Part shown: one piece after another, positions 36,123 through 43,640 of the stretch
How the letters are laid out: each line of letters begins with the position of its first letter
How positions within the stretch are numbered: the stretch's first letter is position 1
Origin: Desulfobulbaceae bacterium BRH_c16a
GTDB lineage: Bacteria; Desulfobacterota; Desulfobulbia; Desulfobulbales; Desulfocapsaceae
Direction: 5' to 3'
NCBI GenBank assembly: GCA_000961725.1
Contig: LADS01000053.1
Location: 1-64,000, forward strand
Length of the DNA: 64,000 nucleotides
Position numbers and translations under genes: made by a program
The notes under the pieces: model-generated
Databases searched by the model: none
The model's input: only the letters and a program-made list of their open reading frames with translations
Told to the model about the DNA's origin: nothing

Positions 36123-36204
36123 TCTTCACTCCTTCAATTATGCTAGGGTGGTTCACACCATTATAAAAACGTATTTGACTATCAAAAATACTCCAAACAC
36201 AGGC

Positions 36205-36233
36205 ATAATATGAGCATTTATATCTATCGTCAA
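36205..36233 (-). promoter_or_regulatory. Probable pckG promoter
   Basis: TTGACG (36233-36228) and TATTAT (36210-36205) on the minus strand are separated by 17 bp; each matches consensus at 5 of 6. The predicted untranslated leader is about 75 nt. Confidence 0.7.
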
Positions 36234-36359
36234 GTTTTAGATGCGGTTGAAGGACAAAATTATGTCGGTAAATTATCCCTGATTTCATGAAGATCCCGCT
36301 CGCACTTACATGCGATAGATGAATGAGCCGCGCCACCTATTTCATGAAGGTTTGAGTTA

Positions 36360-36754
36360 TGCATAAGGATTTGTGATGATAATAGCACGTTTCCTGACAG
36401 AGCAATCCGGGCAGCAGCAAGGGGGGAGAGTGATGATAAGGGACAGCCGGTATTTTTTTCAGTGATTGCAACTCTTGCTGAATCATGCTATACGGCACCC
36501 ATCTTGACCATGGTTAGTCTTCTGAATTGGCAACCGTTCACCAGCACCCCATTTTCGTCCGATCAGGCCACCTCACATAGCCAACTATAGCTCAGCGACC
36601 TGCTTGAAAGAACCTGGAGCACTGGATGAACGGTTACATGTCGGGTTATGCAGTCTTTTGATGCGTACCGGTGAACGATTACCTGAATTGTCAGGACTTA
36701 CAAAGAGATAAGAGTAAAAGGGTACGGCAGGATGGAAATGCAGAGTGCTGAAAA
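36360..36754. other. Gene-free stretch with degenerate repeats (possible mobile-element debris)
   Basis: No credible open frame on either strand. Three related copies of a TGAACGRTTA-type word occur: inverted at about 36530-36539 (CCGTTCA), direct at about 36627 (TGAACGGTTAC) and about 36671 (TGAACGATTAC). Frames between them are closed by several stops. This looks like the remains of a degraded element, but I cannot assign a family. Confidence 0.3.
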
Positions 36755-36755
36755 G

Positions 36756-36792
36756 CAAAAAGGGCTACAATCATGAAGATTGCAGCCCTTGA
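36756..36792 (-). terminator. Terminator after tRNA-Leu
   Basis: A 13-bp stem with one mismatch (AAGGGCTGCAATC against GATTGTAGCCCTT) with a 5-nt loop is followed on the minus strand by TTTTTGCTTTT. Confidence 0.8.
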
Positions 36793-36802
36793 GCTATTTA
36801 AC

Positions 36803-36889
36803 TGGTGCCGAAGAGAAGACTCGAACTTCCACGAGGATACCCCCACTAGACCCTGAACCTAGCGCGTCTACCAATTCCGCCACTTCGGC
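36803..36889 (-). tRNA. tRNA-Leu (anticodon CAG)
   Basis: An 87-nt class II tRNA beginning GCCGAAGTGGCGGAATTGGT with a long variable arm. The anticodon loop TTCAGGG gives anticodon CAG. The T-arm is GTTCGAGTC, and the acceptor closes with CTTCGGC plus an encoded ACCA end. Confidence 0.96.
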
Positions 36890-36899
36890 AACGCGCTTG

Positions 36900-36928
36900 A
36901 ATATGCTTCCTGCGCGGTTTTTTGTCAA
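36900..36928 (-). promoter_or_regulatory. tRNA-Leu promoter
   Basis: A perfect TTGACA (36928-36923) and CATATT (36905-36900) on the minus strand are 17 bp apart, 11 nt upstream of the tRNA. Confidence 0.6.
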
Positions 36929-36975
36929 GACTTTCTTCGCAGGACAAAATAAAAAAAATAAACGATGCAGGCATT

Positions 36976-37947
36976 ATGAAAATTTACACCAGTATTTCAG
37001 ATATTTCTCAAAATTTCCCGAATGCCTGCGTCACTATCGGCAACTTTGACGGGGTGCACTGCGGTCATCAGCAACTGTTTAATACGGTTGTACGCAAGGC
37101 CCGTGCCGTAAAGGGGACAAGCGTTGCCATCACATTCGATCCGCATCCGCTGCAGGTTTTGCTGCCCGGCGGCATCAAGCTGATCTCGAACTGCGAACAG
37201 AAGATTGAGCTCATTGAAATGTCGGGGATCGATGTCCTGCTGATTATTCCCTTTACCAGAGAGTTTGCCAAGACTCCGGCCGATGAATTTGTTGCTTCCC
37301 TGCTGGTGCAACGTCTGGGGGTTAAGGAACTGGTGGTAGGGTATGATTATGCCTTCGGGAAAGGACGTAGCGGCAATATCGAATGCCTGAAGAAGCAGGG
37401 TGAAATGTACGGATTTCCGGTGACGGTGGTCGATGCCTTCTATATTCACGATCAGCTTGTCAGTTCCACCAGGATCCGTGAGTTTGTGCGCGAGGGGGAC
37501 ATGTCGTCAGCCAGGGAACTGCTTGGCCGCTTTTACCAGATACGTGGCACCGTGCAGATAGGCAAGCAGCGCGGAGGTCCGGTAATCGGTTTTCCCACGG
37601 CTAATTTGAAATTCAATGAAGAAGATCTGGTCCCCAGGCATGGGGTGTATGTGACCCAGGTCATATGTAACGGGAAATGCTACGGAGGGATTCTCAATAT
37701 AGGGTATAATCCTACATTTGGGGAGGAGCAGCTGGTTGCTGAAACCCATATCTTTGATTTCTCAGAAGATATTTATGGGAAACCGATCAAGGTAAACCTG
37801 CTGAAATTTCTTCGCAGTGAAAGGAAATTTTCCGGTCCGGAAGAGCTTGCCGAGCAGATAGCAAAAGATGTTCTGGTGGCCAAGAAGGTCCTCGCCGAAC
37901 AGCAGAAGGATCTTGCCCTCTCCTTTGCCGGACGGTTCAATACCTAG
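36976..37947 (+). CDS. ribF: Bifunctional riboflavin kinase / FAD synthetase
   Basis: Makes FMN from riboflavin and then FAD. Of its 323 residues, the N-terminal half is the nucleotidyltransferase (VTIGNFDGVHCGHQQLF, YDYAFGKGRSGN, VSSTRIREFVREGD). The C-terminal half is the kinase (GKQRGGPVIGFPTANL, HGVYVTQVICNGKCYGGI). ATG 36976 (MKIYTSI) is chosen on homology; the longer frame would run into the tRNA promoter. It is separate from the ribE-ribBA-ribH block 2.6 kb downstream. Flavin demand should be high because AprA and QmoAB are FAD proteins. Confidence 0.96.
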   Translation: MKIYTSISDISQNFPNACVTIGNFDGVHCGHQQLFNTVVRKARAVKGTSVAITFDPHPLQVLLPGGIKLISNCEQKIELIEMSGIDVLLIIPFTREFAKTPADEFVASLLVQRLGVKELVVGYDYAFGKGRSGNIECLKKQGEMYGFPVTVVDAFYIHDQLVSSTRIREFVREGDMSSARELLGRFYQIRGTVQIGKQRGGPVIGFPTANLKFNEEDLVPRHGVYVTQVICNGKCYGGILNIGYNPTFGEEQLVAETHIFDFSEDIYGKPIKVNLLKFLRSERKFSGPEELAEQIAKDVLVAKKVLAEQQKDLALSFAGRFNT

Positions 37948-37981
37948 TTAAGAAAGAGGAAGTTAAAGGAGATTTTTGTTG

Positions 37982-38009
37982 TTGCAAGTGCGCTCAGGGT
38001 GTCTATAGT
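37982..38009 (+). promoter_or_regulatory. Probable promoter of the TPR/HEAT cluster
   Basis: TTGCAA (37982-37987) and TATAGT (38004-38009) with a 16-bp spacer lie in the 193-bp gap between ribF and the TPR gene. Confidence 0.5.
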
Positions 38010-38140
38010 GTAGGCGCTCGTTGGTCCGCCCTGAAAACAGATCAGCCGGAGAACAAAAGAAAAGTGATTCGGGGCGCCGTCCGGACCGACATACATTGGG
38101 ATTGTTATGATTGATGATATTAACCATATTGAGGAAAGTT

Positions 38141-38770
38141 ATGTCTGAACAGTTGCAGGAAGATCTGCCTAAAGTGATCGAAGAGTTGGAAAAGAAATGC
38201 AAAGAGCATCCTAAGTCAATAATGGCATTTCATCATCTCGGACTCGTCTACATGAAAGCCGGGCGAATCGCCGAGGCTGTCAAGGCACTGGAAAAAGCGA
38301 TTGAGCTTGATAATCTCAGCAGCGAAAGCATGATTAACCTCGGGGCCATACATTTTGGCCAGGGGGATCTGGATAAAGCCCAGCAATTAAATGAGCAGGC
38401 AATCGCAGTCAATCCCGAAAGCGCCCAGGCCCATGCCAATTTAGGCCTGATCTGGCAGCAGCGAAGCGAGTTTGAAAAGTCTATCGCCGCGTATGAAAAG
38501 GCTATCAAGCACGATCCGAAACTGGCGAGCGCCTGGATGAACCTGACGTCGGTTCTGACAATGAAAGGCGAAGACGAAAGGGCGGTAATAGCTGCCCGGA
38601 AGGGTCTGGAACTGGATCCCGAATCTCCTCTCGGGCACAACAATCTGGCCGTAGCACTCTATTTCAGCGGAAACTTTTCGGAGGCGAAGGTCCATATGGA
38701 GAAGGCCCGGGAACTGGGATATTCAGTGGATCATAATTTCGTGGCGAAACTTCAGGAAAAACTGGGGTAA
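38141..38770 (+). CDS. TPR-repeat protein (209 aa)
   Basis: Almost entirely tetratricopeptide repeats: about five tandem units (AFHHLGLVYMKAGRIAEAVK, SMINLGAIHFGQGDLDKAQQ, AHANLGLIWQQRSEFEKSIA, AWMNLTSVLTMKGEDERAVI, GHNNLAVALYFSGNFSEAKV). No signal peptide or membrane segment, so a cytoplasmic scaffold. ATG 38141 has GAGG 6 nt upstream; earlier in-frame starts lack a site. It is the first of three adjacent repeat-protein genes. The partner is unknown. Confidence 0.88.
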   Translation: MSEQLQEDLPKVIEELEKKCKEHPKSIMAFHHLGLVYMKAGRIAEAVKALEKAIELDNLSSESMINLGAIHFGQGDLDKAQQLNEQAIAVNPESAQAHANLGLIWQQRSEFEKSIAAYEKAIKHDPKLASAWMNLTSVLTMKGEDERAVIAARKGLELDPESPLGHNNLAVALYFSGNFSEAKVHMEKARELGYSVDHNFVAKLQEKLG

Positions 38771-38802
38771 AGCCCGAAATCTGCTTACAACGAGAGTGAT
38801 TC

Positions 38803-39942
38803 ATGCCTCAAGAAAAGATAAAAGTTCGTCCATGGTGTCCGTTCTGCGGCCAGAAAGTGGAGCGGGCGACGGATGCTCCCGCCCGAAAGATGAACGAATT
38901 CCCCGTTGGTCGCTGTCAATGCGGGGCAGTCTATACCTGCGATGCCACCGGCCATAACATTGGGGCGGCAATTGTCGAGACTTTGGTTTACGCCTGTGGC
39001 GACAATGCCGACTTTGCCTGGGAGCTTATGCCGGAAGATGATTATTTGACCGGCCGCATTGAAAATTACGATGAAACTGCCCATCAGGTTGTCGCAACAA
39101 AAAATATAGACGGTCGTGCGGTGCGGGGAGTTTTATATTTCGTCCGGCTGCATACCGATGCCCAGGAGATCGCCAGAAGGATTAAAGAGAAAAAAAGCGA
39201 AATCCTGGAGGGTACTGTGCCGGCTTTTCGCGATGCGCAACGTGTTGTTATTGAACCCGCACCGGACGCAAAACGTGTCCGCCGCAAGGCTGACAAGGTG
39301 TTGGTCAGGGAACTCGTGGACCTTGAGGATATCGACGCGCTGGTTGCCCTCTGCTTTGACGACAAAAAGACGTTCAGGCTGATGCAGAGACTGCTGTACG
39401 ATCCGGCGGAGGCTAAACGCTGGCAGGTGGCTTGGACAATTGGCCGTGTTTCGTCCAGAACTTCCACCCGTGAACCGGGTCCGGTCTCCGAACTGCTGCA
39501 CCGGCTTTATGAAGCCTGCTCCGATTCGGCTGCAACTCCTTGGGGAATGGTGGAGACGATAGGTTATGTGGTGGCACTGCGTCCCGATATCTTCGGCGCA
39601 TTTACCCGCCACCTGCTGAACTATATCAATCAGCCGTCCACCCTGAATCAGTCCCTTTGGGCTCTTGCGGAAATTGCCGACAGGAGGCCCGATCTCATAC
39701 GCAATACACCGTTCTACAATCTTTTTCATTTTCTGCAGCACCCCGAGGCTCAGATTCGCGGGCAGCTGGTAAGGCTCTTAGGGCGGATAGGAGCAACCGA
39801 AGCAGCCCTTCAACTGGCTGAGCTTTGTGATGATCATGAAGAATTTACGTACTGCCGGGAAGGCCGACTGGTGACTTTAACCGTCGCCGAGGCGGCAGCT
39901 GAAGCATTACGCGCGATACACGGAGGAAAATTCAATGAGTAA
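38803..39942 (+). CDS. HEAT-repeat protein with N-terminal zinc ribbon
   Basis: A 379-residue cytoplasmic protein. The N-terminus has CPFC about 20 residues before CQCG, a likely zinc ribbon. The C-terminal 200 residues are alpha-helical HEAT/PBS-lyase-like repeats (WQVAWTIGRVSS, QSLWALAEIADRRPDLI, AQIRGQLVRLLGRIG). It resembles the HEAT proteins annotated in sulfate reducers as the DVU0298 family, from memory only. It lies 32 bp after one TPR gene and overlaps the next by 8 bp, so the three are probably translated together. Confidence 0.8.
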   Translation: MPQEKIKVRPWCPFCGQKVERATDAPARKMNEFPVGRCQCGAVYTCDATGHNIGAAIVETLVYACGDNADFAWELMPEDDYLTGRIENYDETAHQVVATKNIDGRAVRGVLYFVRLHTDAQEIARRIKEKKSEILEGTVPAFRDAQRVVIEPAPDAKRVRRKADKVLVRELVDLEDIDALVALCFDDKKTFRLMQRLLYDPAEAKRWQVAWTIGRVSSRTSTREPGPVSELLHRLYEACSDSAATPWGMVETIGYVVALRPDIFGAFTRHLLNYINQPSTLNQSLWALAEIADRRPDLIRNTPFYNLFHFLQHPEAQIRGQLVRLLGRIGATEAALQLAELCDDHEEFTYCREGRLVTLTVAEAAAEALRAIHGGKFNE

Positions 39943-40537
39943 ATCGGCATTACAATCCCTGGAGACAATCGTTCCTCTAAGCGATGGCGGGACGCAAGTA
40001 TCAAAAAACCCTGTAATTAATGAATATGAACAGGGAAAACGCTTCCTCGAGCAGAGGGAGTACAGCCAGGCTGCAGTGGCACTCCACAATGCATTGGTCG
40101 GATATGAGGAAATAGGCGATGAGGCTGGAGTTGCCAATGCCAGCAATCAACTCGGTAACGTTTGTCTGGCCCGTCAGGAATTTGAAAATGCTCTGAAAAA
40201 TTATGAGCGGGCACTGGCAATATGTGAGAAAGCAAATGATCGAATGAGTATTCTTGCGGTATCGAACAAGATTGTTGCTGCGCAGAAGGGGCTTAAGCAG
40301 TATGATAAGGCTATTGCCCGATGTCTGGAGATGCTCGATCATTATCAGGATAACCGCGATCCTCAGGGAACGGTAACAACTCTCGAGGAGATGGCGGGAA
40401 TATATGTGAGCAGCGGGCGACGGGAAAAGGCTGCCGATACATACCGAACTATTGCCTCTATTCATAAGAACTTCGGGCACAAAAATATTGCTGCCGGATA
40501 TTTGGAAAAAGCGGCTGAACTGGCTGCCAATACCTGA
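39935..40537 (+). CDS. TPR-repeat protein (200 aa)
   Basis: Tetratricopeptide helices of the longer type (SQAAVALHNALVGYEEIGDE, ANASNQLGNVCLARQEFENA, KAIARCLEMLDHYQDNRDPQ, KAADTYRTIASIHKNFGHKN). The ATG sits inside the end of the HEAT gene (ATGAGTAA overlap), a strong sign of translational coupling. The riboflavin genes begin 20 bp downstream, so the operon may run on into ribE. The function is unknown. Confidence 0.87.
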   Translation: MSKSALQSLETIVPLSDGGTQVSKNPVINEYEQGKRFLEQREYSQAAVALHNALVGYEEIGDEAGVANASNQLGNVCLARQEFENALKNYERALAICEKANDRMSILAVSNKIVAAQKGLKQYDKAIARCLEMLDHYQDNRDPQGTVTTLEEMAGIYVSSGRREKAADTYRTIASIHKNFGHKNIAAGYLEKAAELAANT

Positions 40538-40557
40538 TTTCAACGGGCCGTTCTGTT

Positions 40558-41217
40558 ATGTTCACAGGGATTATAGAAGGGATGGGCAAGATTGTCGGAA
40601 GGCGCACTGGAGGTGGAGGTATAATCCTTGACCTTCATGCCGGTTTTGAGCTGACCGACCCTGAGGAAGGCGAATCGATCGCTATAAACGGTGTCTGTTT
40701 GACTGCCTACAACATCAGCGGGCGAAGGTTTTGCGCCGATGTCTCTCCCGAGACACTCTCGCGGACGAAGCTTGGCGCACTTGGCCCTGGAGAGCAGGTC
40801 AACCTCGAGCGTGCTCTTAAGCTTTCCGATCGTCTCGGCGGCCATCTTGTTTCCGGTCATGTCGACTGTATGGCCACAGTTTCAAGCCGGAAGGAAACAG
40901 GTCAATACACTCTTTTTTCGTTTTCAGTCCCAGGAGAGGTCGAACGTTATATTATTGAAAAGGGATCGATTGCCATCGACGGGGTGAGTCTGACCGTCAA
41001 CAGTTGCGGATCGGGCTCTTTCGCCGTTTCCATTATTCCGCACACTTTGAAGGTTACAACCCTGGGAGCTTTGAAGGTTGGAAGCAAGGTCAATATCGAG
41101 GTTGATCTTATCGGAAAATATGTTGAGAAACTGTTGTCGCCAAGGACACAGTCGGAATCCCAAGACAGAGGCGAAGGTATCGATCCTGGCTTTCTGGCAA
41201 GGAACGGTTTTATGTAA
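40558..41217 (+). CDS. ribE: Riboflavin synthase, alpha chain
   Basis: Dismutates two 6,7-dimethyl-8-ribityllumazine molecules to riboflavin. The 219-residue protein has the two expected lumazine-binding repeats: MFTGIIEGMGKI with GVCLTAY, and the second repeat with SGHVDCMATV and GVSLTVNSC. The length and MFTGI start are typical. The order ribE-ribBA-ribH-nusB is conserved in many bacteria. No FMN riboswitch is visible upstream. Confidence 0.96.
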   Translation: MFTGIIEGMGKIVGRRTGGGGIILDLHAGFELTDPEEGESIAINGVCLTAYNISGRRFCADVSPETLSRTKLGALGPGEQVNLERALKLSDRLGGHLVSGHVDCMATVSSRKETGQYTLFSFSVPGEVERYIIEKGSIAIDGVSLTVNSCGSGSFAVSIIPHTLKVTTLGALKVGSKVNIEVDLIGKYVEKLLSPRTQSESQDRGEGIDPGFLARNGFM

Positions 41218-41272
41218 TCGTGTTCCTTACTGGGTGAGGTTAATACAAAATTTAATGCATGTGAGTTAGATT

Positions 41273-42514
41273 ATGGCTGTCAGTTCTATTGAAGAGGTTG
41301 TTGAGGATATCAAAGCCGGAAAAATGATCATCCTGGTGGACGATGAGGATCGTGAAAATGAAGGCGACCTTTACATGGCAGCCGAGATGGTTACTGGCGA
41401 AGCCATCAATTTTATGGCCATGTATGGGAGAGGCCTGATCTGTCTGACGCTCAGCGGTGAGTTGGTCGACCGGCTTGGCCTGCCAATGATGGTCAATAAT
41501 AATACATCTCCCTTCGGCACCGGTTTTACCGTCAGTATTGAAGCCAGATCCGGAGTTTCCACGGGTATTTCCGCCGCAGACAGGGCGCGGACGGTTCAGG
41601 TGGCGGTCGACCCGAATGCCAAACCCTCCGACCTGGTGAGTCCTGGTCATATCTTTCCTCTTCGGGCAAAAGACGGTGGTGTTCTTGTCCGTACCGGACA
41701 GACCGAAGGATCCGTTGATCTTTCCCGGCTGGCCGGGCTGCGGCCGGCAGGCGTCATCTGCGAGATCATGAACGATGACGGGACAATGGCTCGAATGGAG
41801 CATCTGGAAAAATTTGCCGCCAAACATGATTTGAAAATAGCCACCATAGCCGATCTTGTCGCTTACAGATTGCGTGAGGACACATTAGTTAAAAGAGAGG
41901 TCGAGGCTCGCGTGCCAACGGAACATGCCGGCGAGTTTAAGGCGGTGGTTTACTCCAATTCAGTAGATAATCTCGAGCATATTGCTCTTGTCAAAGGCGA
42001 TATCGGTAAAGCCGAGAGGGTACTTGTCAGGGTCCATTCCGAATGCCTTACCGGTGATGTTTTCGGTTCTTCGCGATGCGACTGTGGGCTGCAGCTGCAC
42101 GCGGCCATGCAGATGATCGAACAGGAGGGGGCTGGGGTTGTCCTCTATATGCGACAGGAAGGTCGAGGCATTGGTCTTGTCAACAAACTTAAGGCGTATT
42201 GTCTGCAGGACGAGGAAGGTGTGGATACCGTCGAGGCGAACCACCGGCTGGGGTTTAAAAGCGACCTGCGCGACTATGGTATAGGTGCCCAGATTCTTCG
42301 GGATCTTGGTGTGAAAAAGATGGCAATTCTGACCAACAATCCAAAAAAGATCGTCGGCCTGGAAGGCTACGGTATTGAAGTTGTCGCAAGATTTCCCCTG
42401 GAAATGCCCGCAAGCAAGGAAAACAAGGAATACCTTATGTGCAAGCGAGACCGGATGGGGCATCTTATTGAGGTTGACGATTCACCCGGCCCGGTAAGCG
42501 GCGTGACTATTTAA
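41273..42514 (+). CDS. ribBA: Bifunctional DHBP synthase / GTP cyclohydrolase II
   Basis: Supplies both entry substrates of riboflavin synthesis. The N-terminal 200 residues are DHBP synthase (DDEDRENEGDLYMAAEMV, GHIFPLRAKDGGVLVRTGQT). The C-terminal half is GTP cyclohydrolase II, with the zinc cluster SECLTGDVFGSSRCDCG and YMRQEGRGIGLVNKLKAY. Both catalytic sites look intact. The 413-residue length is normal. Confidence 0.97.
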   Translation: MAVSSIEEVVEDIKAGKMIILVDDEDRENEGDLYMAAEMVTGEAINFMAMYGRGLICLTLSGELVDRLGLPMMVNNNTSPFGTGFTVSIEARSGVSTGISAADRARTVQVAVDPNAKPSDLVSPGHIFPLRAKDGGVLVRTGQTEGSVDLSRLAGLRPAGVICEIMNDDGTMARMEHLEKFAAKHDLKIATIADLVAYRLREDTLVKREVEARVPTEHAGEFKAVVYSNSVDNLEHIALVKGDIGKAERVLVRVHSECLTGDVFGSSRCDCGLQLHAAMQMIEQEGAGVVLYMRQEGRGIGLVNKLKAYCLQDEEGVDTVEANHRLGFKSDLRDYGIGAQILRDLGVKKMAILTNNPKKIVGLEGYGIEVVARFPLEMPASKENKEYLMCKRDRMGHLIEVDDSPGPVSGVTI

Positions 42515-42534
42515 ATCATTCTAGGTGTGAGGGT

Positions 42535-43002
42535 ATGGCTAATTTTATTGAAGGTAATCTTAAGGCGGATGGTAAGAAGTTCGCAATCGTTGTTTCAAGG
42601 TTCAATTCATTTCTGAGTGAAAAGCTCCTGGAAGGAGCGCTTGACAGCCTGCTTCGTTCGGGAGCCCTCGGCGACGATATCGATGTTGTCAGGGTCCCGG
42701 GAGCATTTGAGATTCCTCTTGTCGCTAAAAGTCTCGCAGGTTCGCAAAAGTATAATGCGGTAATCGTTTTGGGCGTGGTAATTCGTGGAGCAACGCCTCA
42801 TTTTGACGTGGTGGTCAGCGAAGTGTCAAAGGGGACCGCCCAGGCAGGGCTTGAAACAGGAGTCCCTGTGCTCTTCGGAGTCTTGACAACGGAAACCATT
42901 GAACAGGCCATCGAGCGAAGTGGCACCAAGGCTGGAAACAAAGGCGCCGAGGTGGCCGTTGCCGCTATAGAGATGGCGAACCTGATGGCATCCCTTCAGT
43001 AG
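42535..43002 (+). CDS. ribH: 6,7-dimethyl-8-ribityllumazine synthase
   Basis: Condenses the two riboflavin precursors into lumazine, usually as a 60-subunit shell. Motifs VSRFNSFLSEKLLEGA, VVRVPGAFEIPLVAKSLA and LGVVIRGATPHFDVV, with the catalytic His in the last. The 155 residues are typical. It is 20 bp after ribBA and is followed by a strong terminator. Confidence 0.97.
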   Translation: MANFIEGNLKADGKKFAIVVSRFNSFLSEKLLEGALDSLLRSGALGDDIDVVRVPGAFEIPLVAKSLAGSQKYNAVIVLGVVIRGATPHFDVVVSEVSKGTAQAGLETGVPVLFGVLTTETIEQAIERSGTKAGNKGAEVAVAAIEMANLMASLQ

Positions 43003-43033
43003 CAGATCGCTGTCACCCGATGTCTCTCTTATG

Positions 43034-43077
43034 CCTTACTTCTTCTGTTTTTGCGGCAAGAAGTAAGGTCTTTTTTT
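43034..43077 (+). terminator. Rho-independent terminator between ribH and nusB
   Basis: The 11-bp stem CCTTACTTCTT/AAGAAGTAAGG with a 12-nt loop is followed by eight or nine T-rich bases. It ends the riboflavin block; nusB needs its own promoter or read-through. Confidence 0.92.
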
Positions 43078-43106
43078 ATGTTGGAATCAAATTCTGCTGG
43101 TAATTC

Positions 43107-43538
43107 ATGGGTACGCGCCGAAATTCAAGGGAGGTAGCTCTCCAGTTCCTTTATCAGGAGGATTTTACTCTTGGGCCTGATCAACAATATGGGTATGACC
43201 TTGCCGAGCGCTTCGATCATTTCTGTTCGCTCTTTCAGGTAAACAAGAAGGCACGGTCATACGCTTTAGAGCTTTTGCAGGGCGTTTCCTCGGAGATTCT
43301 GCAACTGGACCGGCTGATAAGCGAGGCGGCCACCAACTGGCGCCTGGAACGTATCGCCCCGACCGAAAGAAATCTTCTGCGCATAGCCGTCTATGAAATG
43401 CTCGAGAGACAGGATGTTCCCTCTCAGGTCGCCATTAACGAGGCTGTTGAGATAGCTAAACGATTTGCCGGCGAAGATTCTCCAAAATTTATTAATGGAA
43501 TCCTCGATTCCGTTAAAGGAAAACTGGAGCATTCCTGA
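43107..43538 (+). CDS. nusB: Transcription antitermination factor NusB
   Basis: Binds boxA RNA with NusE (S10) to assemble the rRNA antitermination complex. The 143-residue all-helical protein has the family sequences REVALQFLYQEDFT and LERIAPTERNLLRIAVYEML and the C-terminal DVPSQVAINEAVEIAKRFAG. Start ATG 43107 follows a weak site. It is separated from ribH by a terminator, although the ribH-nusB order is widely conserved. Confidence 0.96.
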   Translation: MGTRRNSREVALQFLYQEDFTLGPDQQYGYDLAERFDHFCSLFQVNKKARSYALELLQGVSSEILQLDRLISEAATNWRLERIAPTERNLLRIAVYEMLERQDVPSQVAINEAVEIAKRFAGEDSPKFINGILDSVKGKLEHS

Positions 43539-43640
43539 TCGGCATGTGACGGCCACTCCTTGCATTTCCATTGAATTCCATGTAGATATTGTGACTGGAA
43601 TATCATTGTCTTTGCAAAAAACAGGAGTGGCGGAAGCATC

